A DNA stretch of 48,043 nt, taken from Methanolinea sp. Lineage in GTDB: Archaea; Halobacteriota; Methanomicrobia; Methanomicrobiales; Methanospirillaceae. The DNA lies in assembly GCA_018263335.1 (NCBI GenBank), contig JADFCY010000014.1, positions 1 through 48,043 of the forward strand. The letters are read 5' to 3'. Below the pieces are notes generated by a model. The model was not told the origin of the DNA, did no database searches, and saw only the letters and a program-made list of their open reading frames with translations. The position numbers and the translations under genes were made by a program. Shown one piece after another: positions 1 through 7,126 of this stretch (the first letter of the stretch is position 1; each line of letters begins with the position of its first letter).

Positions 1-330
1 AATTTTTCTTCTTCGAAATTGATGGAGAAACTCGTGTATCCGCTCTGGATATTTGGTAGATCTGATACTCTCCTTCTTATGAAACGGTTTGTATCGCTAG
101 TCAGGAAGTTGCTCATGTACCTCAAGGACCAGACACCATTTCTGGAGAAGAGATCTCTTATCGAGGATGTATTCAAAACAGCGAAGAATGCATTCGGTTT
201 AAGGAGAATACACAAATATACAACGAAATCAGTGAAAAAAACGGTCTGTTTGAATGTACTTTTACTCGGACTCGTTATTTCTTTGGGATTTGGTGAAAAG
301 ATTGGATTACAACGGCTTTCTGAGTGGTGA
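1..330 (+). pseudogene. C-terminal fragment of a DDE-type transposase, cut by the window edge
   Basis: The frame is open from the first base to the stop at 330, so the 5' end lies outside the window. The tail (RSLIEDVFKTAKNAFGLRRI, then a Lys/Thr-rich stretch and a hydrophobic end) resembles the C-terminus of IS4-like archaeal transposases, where a conserved Glu sits in an IE-x-x-F-K-x-A-K context. The DNA is clearly more AT-rich than everything downstream, which fits a mobile element. I cannot see the catalytic Asp residues or terminal repeats. It could be the end of an intact insertion sequence or a decayed relic. Family assignment is from pattern memory only. Confidence 0.5.
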
Positions 331-401
331 TTAGGGGAGGGGGCTATTCCCTTGATACTACGAGACCGCCAGTGGATCTTCCCCACTCTTTTGGCGGTGA
401 G

Positions 402-409
402 AAAAAAAA
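402..409 (-). terminator. U-rich terminator of the FKBP gene
   Basis: Eight A residues on the plus strand give eight U in the minus-strand transcript about 15 bases after the FKBP stop. An inverted repeat (ACCGCCA/TGGCGGT, about 365-397) lies just beyond. Archaeal termination often needs only such a U-tract. Confidence 0.5.
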
Positions 410-422
410 GCGGTATGGGAAT

Positions 423-1115
423 TTATTCTTCCGTACCTTCGGGCTCATCCGTCCCGGTGCGCCTGAAGGTCTCCACCAGGGTGATCTCTTCGATGCCGGG
501 GATGTGATCGAATCCTTCGCGGATTATCCTGCTCCTCCAGAGGAGCCACCTGCGGTCGTATGTGATCCCGGGCGGCAGGTGCAGGGTAATGACAGCGCCG
601 TCGAGGGTTACGTCCATGTCCCGGCCAGCGTAGAGGGTGATCAACCCTTTCATCTGTTCCACTGCTCCCTCAACCATGCCCTCGATACGGAATGTATATG
701 AGAGCGGTTTTCCCGCCAGGGGGTGGTTGAAGTCGATCAGGACACGGTTTCCTATGACGTCGACGACCGTGCCCTCCCCCTTCTCGGGAACCTTGAGGCT
801 CATTCCCTTCTTTGGCTTCTCCGAGAAGGAATTCTTGTTGAACGCCTCGACCCTGGCAGGATCATGGGGCCCGAACGCCTTGTCGGATGGGACGAGAATC
901 TCTCCTTCCTCTCCGACCTCTCTTCCTTCAAGTGCCTCATCAAGCCCGAGAATGACATGGTGGCTTCCGACACGGATGGTCACCGGGCCGTAATGGGCCT
1001 CGGGATTGAAGATCTCGGCACTTTTAGCGACATCTTCGTCAGTCGTGTCAAAGATCTTCCCGTCCACCCTGCCCGTATAGCTGAGCCTGATAAAATCTCC
1101 CGCCTTTATTGACAT
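423..1115 (-). CDS. FKBP-type peptidyl-prolyl cis-trans isomerase, long archaeal type
   Basis: Protein of 230 aa; catalyses proline isomerisation and probably acts as a cytoplasmic folding chaperone. The N-terminus (SIKAGDFIRLSYTGRVDGKIFDTT) is the typical SlyD/FKBP opening. It is followed by an insert-in-flap region (VRVGSHHVILGLDEALEGREVGEEGE) and a return to the FKBP core around residues 130-155 (VIGNRVLIDFNHPLAGKPL). About 75 further residues form the extra C-terminal domain of the long archaeal FKBPs. The gene is transcribed alone, divergently from the CYTH gene. A TATA-like ATATAG on the minus strand near 1178-1186 would place the RNA start about 40 bases before the ATG. Confidence 0.93.
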   Translation of the reverse strand: MSIKAGDFIRLSYTGRVDGKIFDTTDEDVAKSAEIFNPEAHYGPVTIRVGSHHVILGLDEALEGREVGEEGEILVPSDKAFGPHDPARVEAFNKNSFSEKPKKGMSLKVPEKGEGTVVDVIGNRVLIDFNHPLAGKPLSYTFRIEGMVEGAVEQMKGLITLYAGRDMDVTLDGAVITLHLPPGITYDRRWLLWRSRIIREGFDHIPGIEEITLVETFRRTGTDEPEGTEE

Positions 1116-1137
1116 TCTTTCACCTGCAATCTCCGGC

Positions 1138-1172
1138 TACCCGGGTGAAAATCCCTGGTGGTCCCCCGGGTA
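1138..1172. promoter_or_regulatory. Inverted repeat near the FKBP transcription start
   Basis: TACCCGGG (1138-1145) and CCCGGGTA (1165-1172) are exact reverse complements separated by 19 bases, between the FKBP start codon and its TATA-like box. The position fits an operator or a 5'-UTR stem. The rest of the 1116-1372 gap holds only AT-rich promoter sequence for the two divergent genes. Confidence 0.35.
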
Positions 1173-1372
1173 AAGGTTCTCTATATGGTTACCCCGATGT
1201 TCTTAAATAATTAATCAATACACCCGAAAAACAACCACATTCCCTTTGAATTCTAAGTCTTCTCTCTTTTCATTGGCAGGGTTCATGCCGCTTCACAGGG
1301 ATCTCCCGCGGCGGACCATGGTCCAGACCATACATATTATGGTAATCCCAGGAAAGACGGGAAGTGGAGAGA

Positions 1373-1915
1373 ATGCTTGAGATCGAGCTGAAGGCCAGGG
1401 TAAACGACCTTGCTACGGTAAGAGACCGGCTCTCTTCCCTCCACGCGGAGAGGGAGGGGAGGGTGTTGGAGCGGGATCTGTACCTCAATGCACCGCATCG
1501 TGATTTCGGGATCACGGATGAAGCGCTTCGTATACGGCATGCAGGGGAGAGGTGCACAGTGACGTACAAAGGCCAGAAGAAGCAGGGCTTTCACCTCAAG
1601 GCAAGGGATGAGTTCAATTGTGGAGTCGAGTCCGCTGATGTGATGGCCAGGATCTTTTTCTCCCTTGGGTTTACACCGGTCGCTGAGGTGACGAAATGGA
1701 GGGAGTATTACCGTTTCAGGGATGCAACTGTCTGCCTCGACGAGGTGGAAGGGCTCGGGGAGTTCGTCGAGATCGAACTGAACAACCCTGTGAGCGTGGA
1801 GCGTCCTTCCGAGTATGTGATGGCGCTAGGAGAGGAGATCGGGGTGACCGGGGAGCCGATCCTCTCGTCTTATCTCGAACTGCTCCTTGAAAGGAAGAGG
1901 GATCTTCAGGCATAG
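1373..1915 (+). CDS. CYTH domain protein (class IV adenylate cyclase/CyaB-like)
   Basis: Protein of 180 aa. It opens with the CYTH signature E-x-E-x-K (MLEIELKARV), and carries many paired acidic and basic residues expected in the triphosphate tunnel (RDLYLNAP, ALRIRHAGERCTVTYKG, WREYYRF, VCLDEVEGLGEFVEIEL). CYTH proteins bind nucleotide or inorganic triphosphates with divalent metal. CyaB makes cAMP, while relatives are thiamine- or tripolyphosphatases, and the archaeal substrate is unknown. I chose ATG 1373 rather than GTG 1364: a TATA-like element (TACATATTAT, 1331-1340) predicts RNA initiation near 1362, and the family normally begins with M-x-E-x-E-x-K. Confidence 0.88.
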   Translation: MLEIELKARVNDLATVRDRLSSLHAEREGRVLERDLYLNAPHRDFGITDEALRIRHAGERCTVTYKGQKKQGFHLKARDEFNCGVESADVMARIFFSLGFTPVAEVTKWREYYRFRDATVCLDEVEGLGEFVEIELNNPVSVERPSEYVMALGEEIGVTGEPILSSYLELLLERKRDLQA

Positions 1916-1993
1916 GGCCCGACAATTCCTGCGACGGCGCTGTGCGAAGAAAGGAGCGGATCGTTCTCGGAGTGCCTCCCTGCTCCCGAGGGG

Positions 1994-2647
1994 TTACACC
2001 TGCAACAGCTCGACCGTGATGTCTTTAGGCTCCTTTCCGAAGTGGATCATCGCGCACTGGCCAAGGGCAGCCATGCCCGGGTTGACCACTTTTACCCCCC
2101 CCTCCTCGACAATCCCTCTCTGCTCGTGGATATGGGCGCAGCAGACCAGGTCAAAAAACTTCATGTGTTTCCTGATACTGGCGCTTCCCACATGGTTTCC
2201 TCCTGCCTCGTCAAGGAACCCCTGCGGGGGGGCATGGGAGATGAGCACGTTGTGCATGGTGCGCTCCATCTTTGCGATGATGGAACCCAGCAGGTCATCG
2301 ATCTGCTTGTCTGTCATCTCGAACGGGGTATTGAAAGGAGTCGGGTTTGACCCTCCAATCCCCACGATTGAGATCTTCCCAAGGTTGATGTACGAACCAT
2401 GGAGACAGACGCAGTCCGAATGCTCCAGTGTGTCGATGATCTCGCGGGGGTCACAGTTACCCGGTACTGCAAACGCGGGCACTTCAATGCGGGAGAAGAG
2501 TGATTCGACCGAATCCGCAGGTCCCATATTGGTGATGTCGCCGGCAATAAAGACGGCATCGGGGGAGAGTTCCAGGAACGATTCGAGCTTCCCGAACTCT
2601 CCGTGAAGGTCTGCCAGCAAAAGCACATCCATCATGTCAATATTCAT
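1994..2647 (-). CDS. Calcineurin-like metallophosphoesterase
   Basis: About 217 aa, shorter if Met5 or Met6 (2635 or 2632) is the true start. All the two-metal phosphoesterase motifs are visible: D-x-H (LLADLHGEF), GD (FIAGDITNMG), GN-x-D (VPGNCDP), a later His (LISHAPPQ) and H-x-H (CCAHIHEQ). The protein is cytoplasmic and resembles the YfcE/MJ0936-type phosphodiesterases; the substrate cannot be read from sequence. It follows the radical SAM gene on the same strand by 12 bases, so the two are probably co-transcribed. It converges on the CYTH gene, with 78 bases between their stops. Confidence 0.9.
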   Translation of the reverse strand: MNIDMMDVLLLADLHGEFGKLESFLELSPDAVFIAGDITNMGPADSVESLFSRIEVPAFAVPGNCDPREIIDTLEHSDCVCLHGSYINLGKISIVGIGGSNPTPFNTPFEMTDKQIDDLLGSIIAKMERTMHNVLISHAPPQGFLDEAGGNHVGSASIRKHMKFFDLVCCAHIHEQRGIVEEGGVKVVNPGMAALGQCAMIHFGKEPKDITVELLQV

Positions 2648-2659
2648 TCGAAGGGGCCT

Positions 2660-3760
2660 TTAAAAAAATCTTCGCGTAGGGTCACCCCATGACCCGGTCA
2701 CTCTGCCCTTCAGCGCGAGTGTTCCCAGGAGCCGCTCAACCTCGGGGAGGAGTTCGCGCGGGGATTTTCCTGCAAGGGGGGTGCCGGGGAGCGGGATACA
2801 CCTGTGGAGATGGACCCGCCCCCTTTGGCTGATCCACTCCACAAGCCTCGCGGTCATCAGCTGGTCTTCATCTTCTTCACCCGGGATTCCGACTATGCAG
2901 TCTACCACAGGCTCAAGGCCGGCCTCGAGGCAGAGTTCCACGGCCCTGATCACGTCATTCACCGTGTGCCCCCTGCTGAGGATCGAGAGGATTCTGTCAC
3001 TCCCCGATTGTGCGCCGAAATGGAGACGGGTGTTGGTGCAATACGTAGTGACAAGTTCGATGGCATCCCTGGTGACCCATTCCGGCCGGACTTCGCTTGG
3101 GAAAGTCCCGAAGTAGATGTGCTGGTCCTTGTGATGGAGCGCGGAGAGGAGGTGTTTGACCTTCTCAAGTCGGGGCGTTCTTCCGTCTGATCCATATGCC
3201 AGGGCATTCGGAGTCACGAAACGCGCATCCCTGAACCTGCGTGCCGCACGAGTGATGGCATCGATGCTCCTGTGCCGCATGTACGGCCCGAAGATACGGG
3301 GCGTCTGGCAGTATGCGCAGGCGTGCGGGCACCCCCGGGATATCTCGATATACCCCTTCATAGTCGAGAACGGGGGGTACCCATCCAGCCTTACGCAGTG
3401 GTCAGCCGGCACGAATCCATTCGCTGTCGCCACCCCGCCGGGAACTGGTCCGCCCTTCTTGAGGGATCGGAGGAGGGCCGGGAGGAGATACTCCCCCTCT
3501 CCCACGATCACGTAGTCGGCAATTTTTGCCATCTCCGCAGGGCACGCCGTTGCATGCGGTCCGCCGACTATGGTGACACACGGGGCATCCCGGATCTCAT
3601 TCAGATATCGGGATGCAGTGAGCGAGTTGAGGCTGTAGCATGTCACATCCGGCGCAGGCGCTCCGACAGGTTCGAGTGTGAAGCCCTCCTGCTCGCACGC
3701 CGCGTAGAGTGCGGCATACGAGTTCCTTGCTGCCGGGATAAACCTCCAGTGGACGTCCAT
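2660..3760 (-). CDS. B12-binding domain/radical SAM protein, MJ_1487-like
   Basis: Protein of 366 aa. The N-terminal third looks like a cobalamin-binding fold, ending with the VGEGEYLLPALL motif common in B12-radical SAM enzymes. The radical SAM cluster motif C-x3-C-x2-C is in ISRGCPHACAYCQTPRIFG, near residue 145. Downstream are the FGAQSGSDRIL and VDCIVGIPGEEDED blocks typical of the radical SAM barrel. The pattern matches a family of unknown function found mainly in methanogens (TIGR04013-like, from memory). It is likely co-transcribed with the phosphoesterase. Substrate unknown. Confidence 0.88.
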   Translation of the reverse strand: MDVHWRFIPAARNSYAALYAACEQEGFTLEPVGAPAPDVTCYSLNSLTASRYLNEIRDAPCVTIVGGPHATACPAEMAKIADYVIVGEGEYLLPALLRSLKKGGPVPGGVATANGFVPADHCVRLDGYPPFSTMKGYIEISRGCPHACAYCQTPRIFGPYMRHRSIDAITRAARRFRDARFVTPNALAYGSDGRTPRLEKVKHLLSALHHKDQHIYFGTFPSEVRPEWVTRDAIELVTTYCTNTRLHFGAQSGSDRILSILSRGHTVNDVIRAVELCLEAGLEPVVDCIVGIPGEEDEDQLMTARLVEWISQRGRVHLHRCIPLPGTPLAGKSPRELLPEVERLLGTLALKGRVTGSWGDPTRRFF

Positions 3761-3819
3761 TCGCAGGTGAAGGAGGGGATGGATGCGAGCGGGGGATCTG
3801 TCAACCCCCCGGTTCCCGT

Positions 3820-4254
3820 TCAGCCCCTGGTCCTGTAGGGGACGAGCTGGTCGATCACCTTGTAGGTGTTCCCATTCGTGAGGGAGACGTAGGCCTCGAT
3901 ACGGTCATCCGCCTTCGTCCCCTCGAACTTCAGCTCGGCACCCTTCACGGGTTCGAGGTGTTTCTCTGTCACCTTGCCATCGGACCGAATGACGCGGACA
4001 AGAATATCTGTCACCATGACCTGGCCCTTGCCTCCGGCAAAGATGACGGTGATAGTCGCGTATATCGGGTCTTTCTCGTTGATCTGGATCTCAACCGCAT
4101 GCTCGGGGGGGAGAGTGACAGTCGGGCCAGGAATCATCCCATTCGGGGAGATGCCCTGCGGGGACCTGGGGCTCCCTGCCGGGCCCTGGGTACACCCGCA
4201 GATTGCCACTCCTGAAAGGAGCAGCATCACGAAGAGGAAAGGAAGGAGTCGCAT
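3820..4254 (-). CDS. Predicted secreted lipoprotein
   Basis: Protein of 144 aa. The N-terminus (MRLLPFLFVMLLLSGVAICGC) is a signal peptide ending in a lipobox-like I-C-G-C, with the lipidated Cys at residue 21. A Pro/Gly-rich linker follows, then a compact domain with alternating beta-strand-like segments (AVEIQINEKDPIYATITVIF, GQVMVTDILVRVIRSDG). It is probably anchored outside the membrane. I do not recognise a named family; similar short lipoproteins are common in Methanomicrobiales. It lies between the radical SAM gene and the phosphomevalonate dehydratase gene, all on the minus strand. Confidence 0.75.
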   Translation of the reverse strand: MRLLPFLFVMLLLSGVAICGCTQGPAGSPRSPQGISPNGMIPGPTVTLPPEHAVEIQINEKDPIYATITVIFAGGKGQVMVTDILVRVIRSDGKVTEKHLEPVKGAELKFEGTKADDRIEAYVSLTNGNTYKVIDQLVPYRTRG

Positions 4255-4281
4255 GTGTGAGTCTTAGGGAGTGATGACTGA

Positions 4282-4704
4282 TTAGGCTGTCTCTCCGGAT
4301 TCATCACCGTTCAGAATTTCAACGAATCCCTCCCCGCCATCAACCCTTGCCAAGGCCCCGTCCGGGACCAGTGACAGCCCACCTTCCAGCCGGTCAACGA
4401 GCGGTATCCCTGCGATGATGGCTCCCACCGCGATGATTGGCTCGGCTTCGAGGTTGATCATGGCCGCCGGTGCCTTCCCGTTCCTCCTGAGTGCATATAC
4501 AATATACGAGCCCACCGTCGAGCCCTTGCCGTGGGGAAAGACGAGCACCCTTCCTGCAATCAGCGCTCCCTCGAGGGGGTGTCCCTTCTCGACGATCATC
4601 CCGGATTCCGGGTCCACTCCCGAGAGGAAAGAGATCGGTTCAGGACTTGCCAGCACCCTGCCTGTGCCGCTTCCTTTCGAGATGCCGCGGCCCCTGATGA
4701 GCAT
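4282..4704 (-). CDS. Phosphomevalonate dehydratase small subunit (aconitase X swivel domain, DUF126)
   Basis: Protein of 140 aa from ATG 4704, the start that gives the usual MLIRGRGISKGSGTG opening. Family blocks include LSFLSGVDPESG, GHPLEGALIAGRVLVFPHGKGSTVGSY and PAAMINLEAEPIIAVGAIIAGIPLVD. The PHGKGSTVGS loop is the small-subunit signature of aconitase X. In archaea this enzyme dehydrates (R)-mevalonate 5-phosphate to trans-anhydromevalonate phosphate, with a 4Fe-4S cluster held by the large subunit, in the modified mevalonate pathway to isoprenoids. The large subunit is not in this window. The promoter (ATTATATC on the minus strand, 4735-4742) interleaves with that of the divergent PAN-1 gene. 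Confidence 0.9.
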   Translation of the reverse strand: MLIRGRGISKGSGTGRVLASPEPISFLSGVDPESGMIVEKGHPLEGALIAGRVLVFPHGKGSTVGSYIVYALRRNGKAPAAMINLEAEPIIAVGAIIAGIPLVDRLEGGLSLVPDGALARVDGGEGFVEILNGDESGETA

Positions 4705-4714
4705 GATCACACCA

Positions 4715-4742
4715 CATAAATGTAGGGAACTCAAGATATAAT
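4715..4742. promoter_or_regulatory. Interleaved divergent TATA boxes for PAN-1 and the dehydratase subunit
   Basis: CATAAATG (4715-4722) lies about 26 bases before a predicted PAN-1 RNA start near 4744, 5 bases before its ATG. GATATAAT (4735-4742), read on the minus strand as ATTATATC, lies about 26 bases before a start near 4712 for the dehydratase gene. Each polymerase would cover the other TATA box, so the two promoters should compete. Confidence 0.55.
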
Positions 4743-4748
4743 GGTAGC

Positions 4749-5912
4749 ATGGAAGAGAGCGTCATAAGGAACGCGGGATCCGACACAGAACTCAAATACC
4801 AGCTGAAACTCCAGGACCTCGAGTCACAGGTTCTCGACCTCAAGGTCAAAAACGATGAGATCCTGCGGGAGAATGCGCAGCTGAAACGCGAGAATAACCA
4901 GCTCAAGCGGATGCCCCTCTTTGTTGCGGTGGTGGTTGACCTTCTCGACAGGGGCGAGGTCTACCTCCGGCAGCAGGGGAACAACCAGGAGTACCTCACC
5001 CACGTCAACGACGAGATCTTTCGCCAGCTCAAGCCCGGGACCAAGGTCGCGGTCAACAATGCCCTCTCCATCGTGAAGATAGTGGGGAACATATTCGACT
5101 CGAGAGTCAGGGTGATGGAGCTTGACGAATCGCCGGAGATCACGTTCGACCAGGTCGGTGGCCTTGCAAAGGAGATAGAAGAGGTCAGGGAGGCGGTCGA
5201 GTATCCCCTCACGAAACCCGAGATTTACGAGAGGGTAGGAGTGGAGCCGCCAAAGGGGATCCTCCTCTACGGTTCCCCGGGAACAGGCAAGACGCTGATT
5301 GCTAAGGCGGTCGCACACCAGGCAAGGGCGACATTCATCCGCATGTCAGGCAGCGAACTCGTGCACAAGTACATCGGCGAGGGAGCACAGCTCGTGCGGG
5401 AACTCTTCTCGCTTGCCAGGGAAAAATCACCATCCATCGTCTTCATCGACGAGATCGATGCAGTGGGAAGTACCCGCACGAACGACGGGACTTCTGGCAG
5501 TGCGGAGGTGCAGAGGACCCTGATGCAACTCCTGGCTGAGATGGACGGGTTCGATACCAGGGGCGATGTCAGGATCATGGCCGCGACCAACAGGGTTGAC
5601 ATGCTCGATCCGGCGCTGCTGCGTCCCGGAAGGTTCGACCGGGTGATCTCCATTCCCCTTCCCACGCCGGAAGGCAGGATGGAGATATTAAAGATACACT
5701 CCGCGAGAATGGTCCTTGGGAAGGATGTGGATCTCAAGGCCATCGTGGAAATGACGGAGAACGCAACGGGAGCGGACCTCCAGGCAATATGCAGGGAGGC
5801 AGGGATGATGGCGGTCCGAAGGGAGGCACGGACCCTCTCGCACGACGACTTCGTAAGGGCGGTTCGGAAGGTCAGGGCGGAAGTCAGCACGGATCTCAGG
5901 ATGTATACCTGA
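4749..5912 (+). CDS. pan: Proteasome-activating nucleotidase (PAN-1), AAA ATPase
   Basis: Protein of 387 aa. Residues about 14-55 form the N-terminal coiled coil (repeated Leu/Glu/Lys/Asn heptads) that receives substrate. An OB domain follows, then the AAA module with Walker A GSPGTGKT, pore loop KYIGEG, Walker B IVFIDEID and Arg-finger region LLRPGRFDR. The C-terminus ends MYT, an intact HbYX motif, the hydrophobic-Tyr-X tail that docks into and opens the 20S proteasome gate. The family unfolds proteins for degradation. A second PAN lies at 7127-8365 on the opposite strand; the proteasome core subunits are not in this window. Confidence 0.95.
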   Translation: MEESVIRNAGSDTELKYQLKLQDLESQVLDLKVKNDEILRENAQLKRENNQLKRMPLFVAVVVDLLDRGEVYLRQQGNNQEYLTHVNDEIFRQLKPGTKVAVNNALSIVKIVGNIFDSRVRVMELDESPEITFDQVGGLAKEIEEVREAVEYPLTKPEIYERVGVEPPKGILLYGSPGTGKTLIAKAVAHQARATFIRMSGSELVHKYIGEGAQLVRELFSLAREKSPSIVFIDEIDAVGSTRTNDGTSGSAEVQRTLMQLLAEMDGFDTRGDVRIMAATNRVDMLDPALLRPGRFDRVISIPLPTPEGRMEILKIHSARMVLGKDVDLKAIVEMTENATGADLQAICREAGMMAVRREARTLSHDDFVRAVRKVRAEVSTDLRMYT

Positions 5913-6019
5913 ATAATACTCCTTTTCTCCTCTCCTTTCTCCTCCGCAATCCACCGGAACGAGGGATGGCATTGCCACCCCGAGCCAAATTGGCAGAACA
6001 CTGCATCTTAACACCTCCC

Positions 6020-6030
6020 GGGTATAATAT
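6020..6030 (+). promoter_or_regulatory. TATA box of the DUF5804-like gene
   Basis: GTATAATATT, about 26 bases before a predicted RNA start near 6050, so the ATG at 6052 would be effectively leaderless. The rest of the 5913-6051 gap is unremarkable. Confidence 0.5.
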
Positions 6031-6051
6031 TCCGCGTTAAGGTGTATCACC

Positions 6052-6552
6052 ATGGAGGTGCTCTTCATCCCCAAGGAAGGGGTCGCGCTTTATCAGGAGC
6101 TTCTCTCCTCAGAGACCAGCAGGGACGCGCTGCGGTTTTACCGGCCGGTGCAGACACCTGCGGGCGTGAAGATATCGATGGCGTCGCTTGGAAGCGCACT
6201 TTCGCTCACGTCAGACCTCCGGTGGTACGTGAGGAGGTACATGCGCGATGTCCTCTTTGAGATCTCCGATGGAGTGTATTGCACAAGGGCACTGGCGCAG
6301 GAGATATACTACGGGAGGCTTGTGGTCCTGCATACCCCCTGGAAGTTCAGGAAGACCTGTACGTTTCAATCGGGCCAGGTGATCAGTGAGGATCGGATCG
6401 GCGTGGATCTCGAAAAGGCAGAGGCAGCCCCCGGGCCTGCGACTGGGGAGACAGTGCTGCTTGAAATCTGGTGCACGGAAGAGGAGTTCCTTGGCCAGAA
6501 GAGGTGCGACGAAAAGAGTGATGATCTTGAGGATGAAGTCACTTCTTTGTGA
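6052..6552 (+). CDS. Conserved archaeal protein, DUF5804-like
   Basis: Protein of 166 aa, soluble. The core (YQELLSSETSRDALRFY, then SLGSALSLTSDLRWYVRRYMRDVLFE) recalls the DUF5804 family of haloarchaea and methanogens, as far as I can recall it. Function is unknown and no catalytic motif is evident. The acidic, Lys/Glu-rich C-terminal 40 residues look disordered. The gene ends tail to tail with mscL, overlapping it by 14 bases. Confidence 0.72.
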   Translation: MEVLFIPKEGVALYQELLSSETSRDALRFYRPVQTPAGVKISMASLGSALSLTSDLRWYVRRYMRDVLFEISDGVYCTRALAQEIYYGRLVVLHTPWKFRKTCTFQSGQVISEDRIGVDLEKAEAAPGPATGETVLLEIWCTEEEFLGQKRCDEKSDDLEDEVTSL

Positions 6553-6844
6553 CCTTGTCCTCGCGGAGCACTTTCTTTGCGATCAGGAATATCACGAACG
6601 CAACGATGATGAAGTAGATCAGGTCTGCCAGGAACTGTCCCCAGCTGATGACAATCGGGCCGATGACCAGTTTTGCAGTCTGCCAGTCGCCACCCGGTAT
6701 AAAGAAGGTGATGATTGGCATGATGATGTTGTCTACGAGGGATTTTACGAGCTGGTTTGCGGCCAGGCCCATGATAAATGCAATAGCAAGCCCGATGACC
6801 TTGTACTCGTACAGAAAGTCCATAAACTCTTTTACAATACTCAT
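6539..6844 (-). CDS. mscL: Large-conductance mechanosensitive channel MscL
   Basis: Protein of 101 aa. There is a short N-terminal amphipathic helix (SIVKEFMDFLYEYK), TM1 (VIGLAIAFIMGLAANQLVKSL), a short periplasmic-side loop (PGGDW) and TM2 (GQFLADLIYFIIVAFVIFLIAK), then a charged Lys-rich tail. The order and the DNIIMPII block are typical of MscL. The homopentameric channel opens under membrane tension to release solutes on osmotic downshift. A TATA-like GTTTATTA on the minus strand near 6884-6891 suggests a leader of about 16 bases. It overlaps the DUF5804-like gene end by 14 bases. Confidence 0.92.
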   Translation of the reverse strand: MSIVKEFMDFLYEYKVIGLAIAFIMGLAANQLVKSLVDNIIMPIITFFIPGGDWQTAKLVIGPIVISWGQFLADLIYFIIVAFVIFLIAKKVLREDKVTKK

Positions 6845-6892
6845 GTTCTACACCTGTAATTGAGAAGAGCATGGGGGAGTTAATAAACCCTT

Positions 6893-7126
6893 TGGTGGCG
6901 CACCCTTTTTATGATCCCCTGGCGATCGTACCCAACGTCCTTTTTTCTCCCTCGAACTGCACTCCGTTTTGATGAAGATTACCCACAGGCATTTCACTCA
7001 TTCGTATGAAGTTTTGAGTTGAGTTCACGTGCGTTGCAGGGCAGGAAGTGTGCTCCCTCAACGGGATACATCATCAGGGCCACGATGCAGGAAACGGGAT
7101 AAAATGAAGGAAAAGGGGAATTGCAT
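6893..7126. other. Gap between mscL promoter and PAN-2 stop
   Basis: I see no ORF with coding character and no recognisable RNA here. A T6 run on the plus strand near 6906-6911 and a small hairpin over the PAN-2 stop (TTGCA/TGCAA, 7121-7134) are the only structures. Confidence 0.5.
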
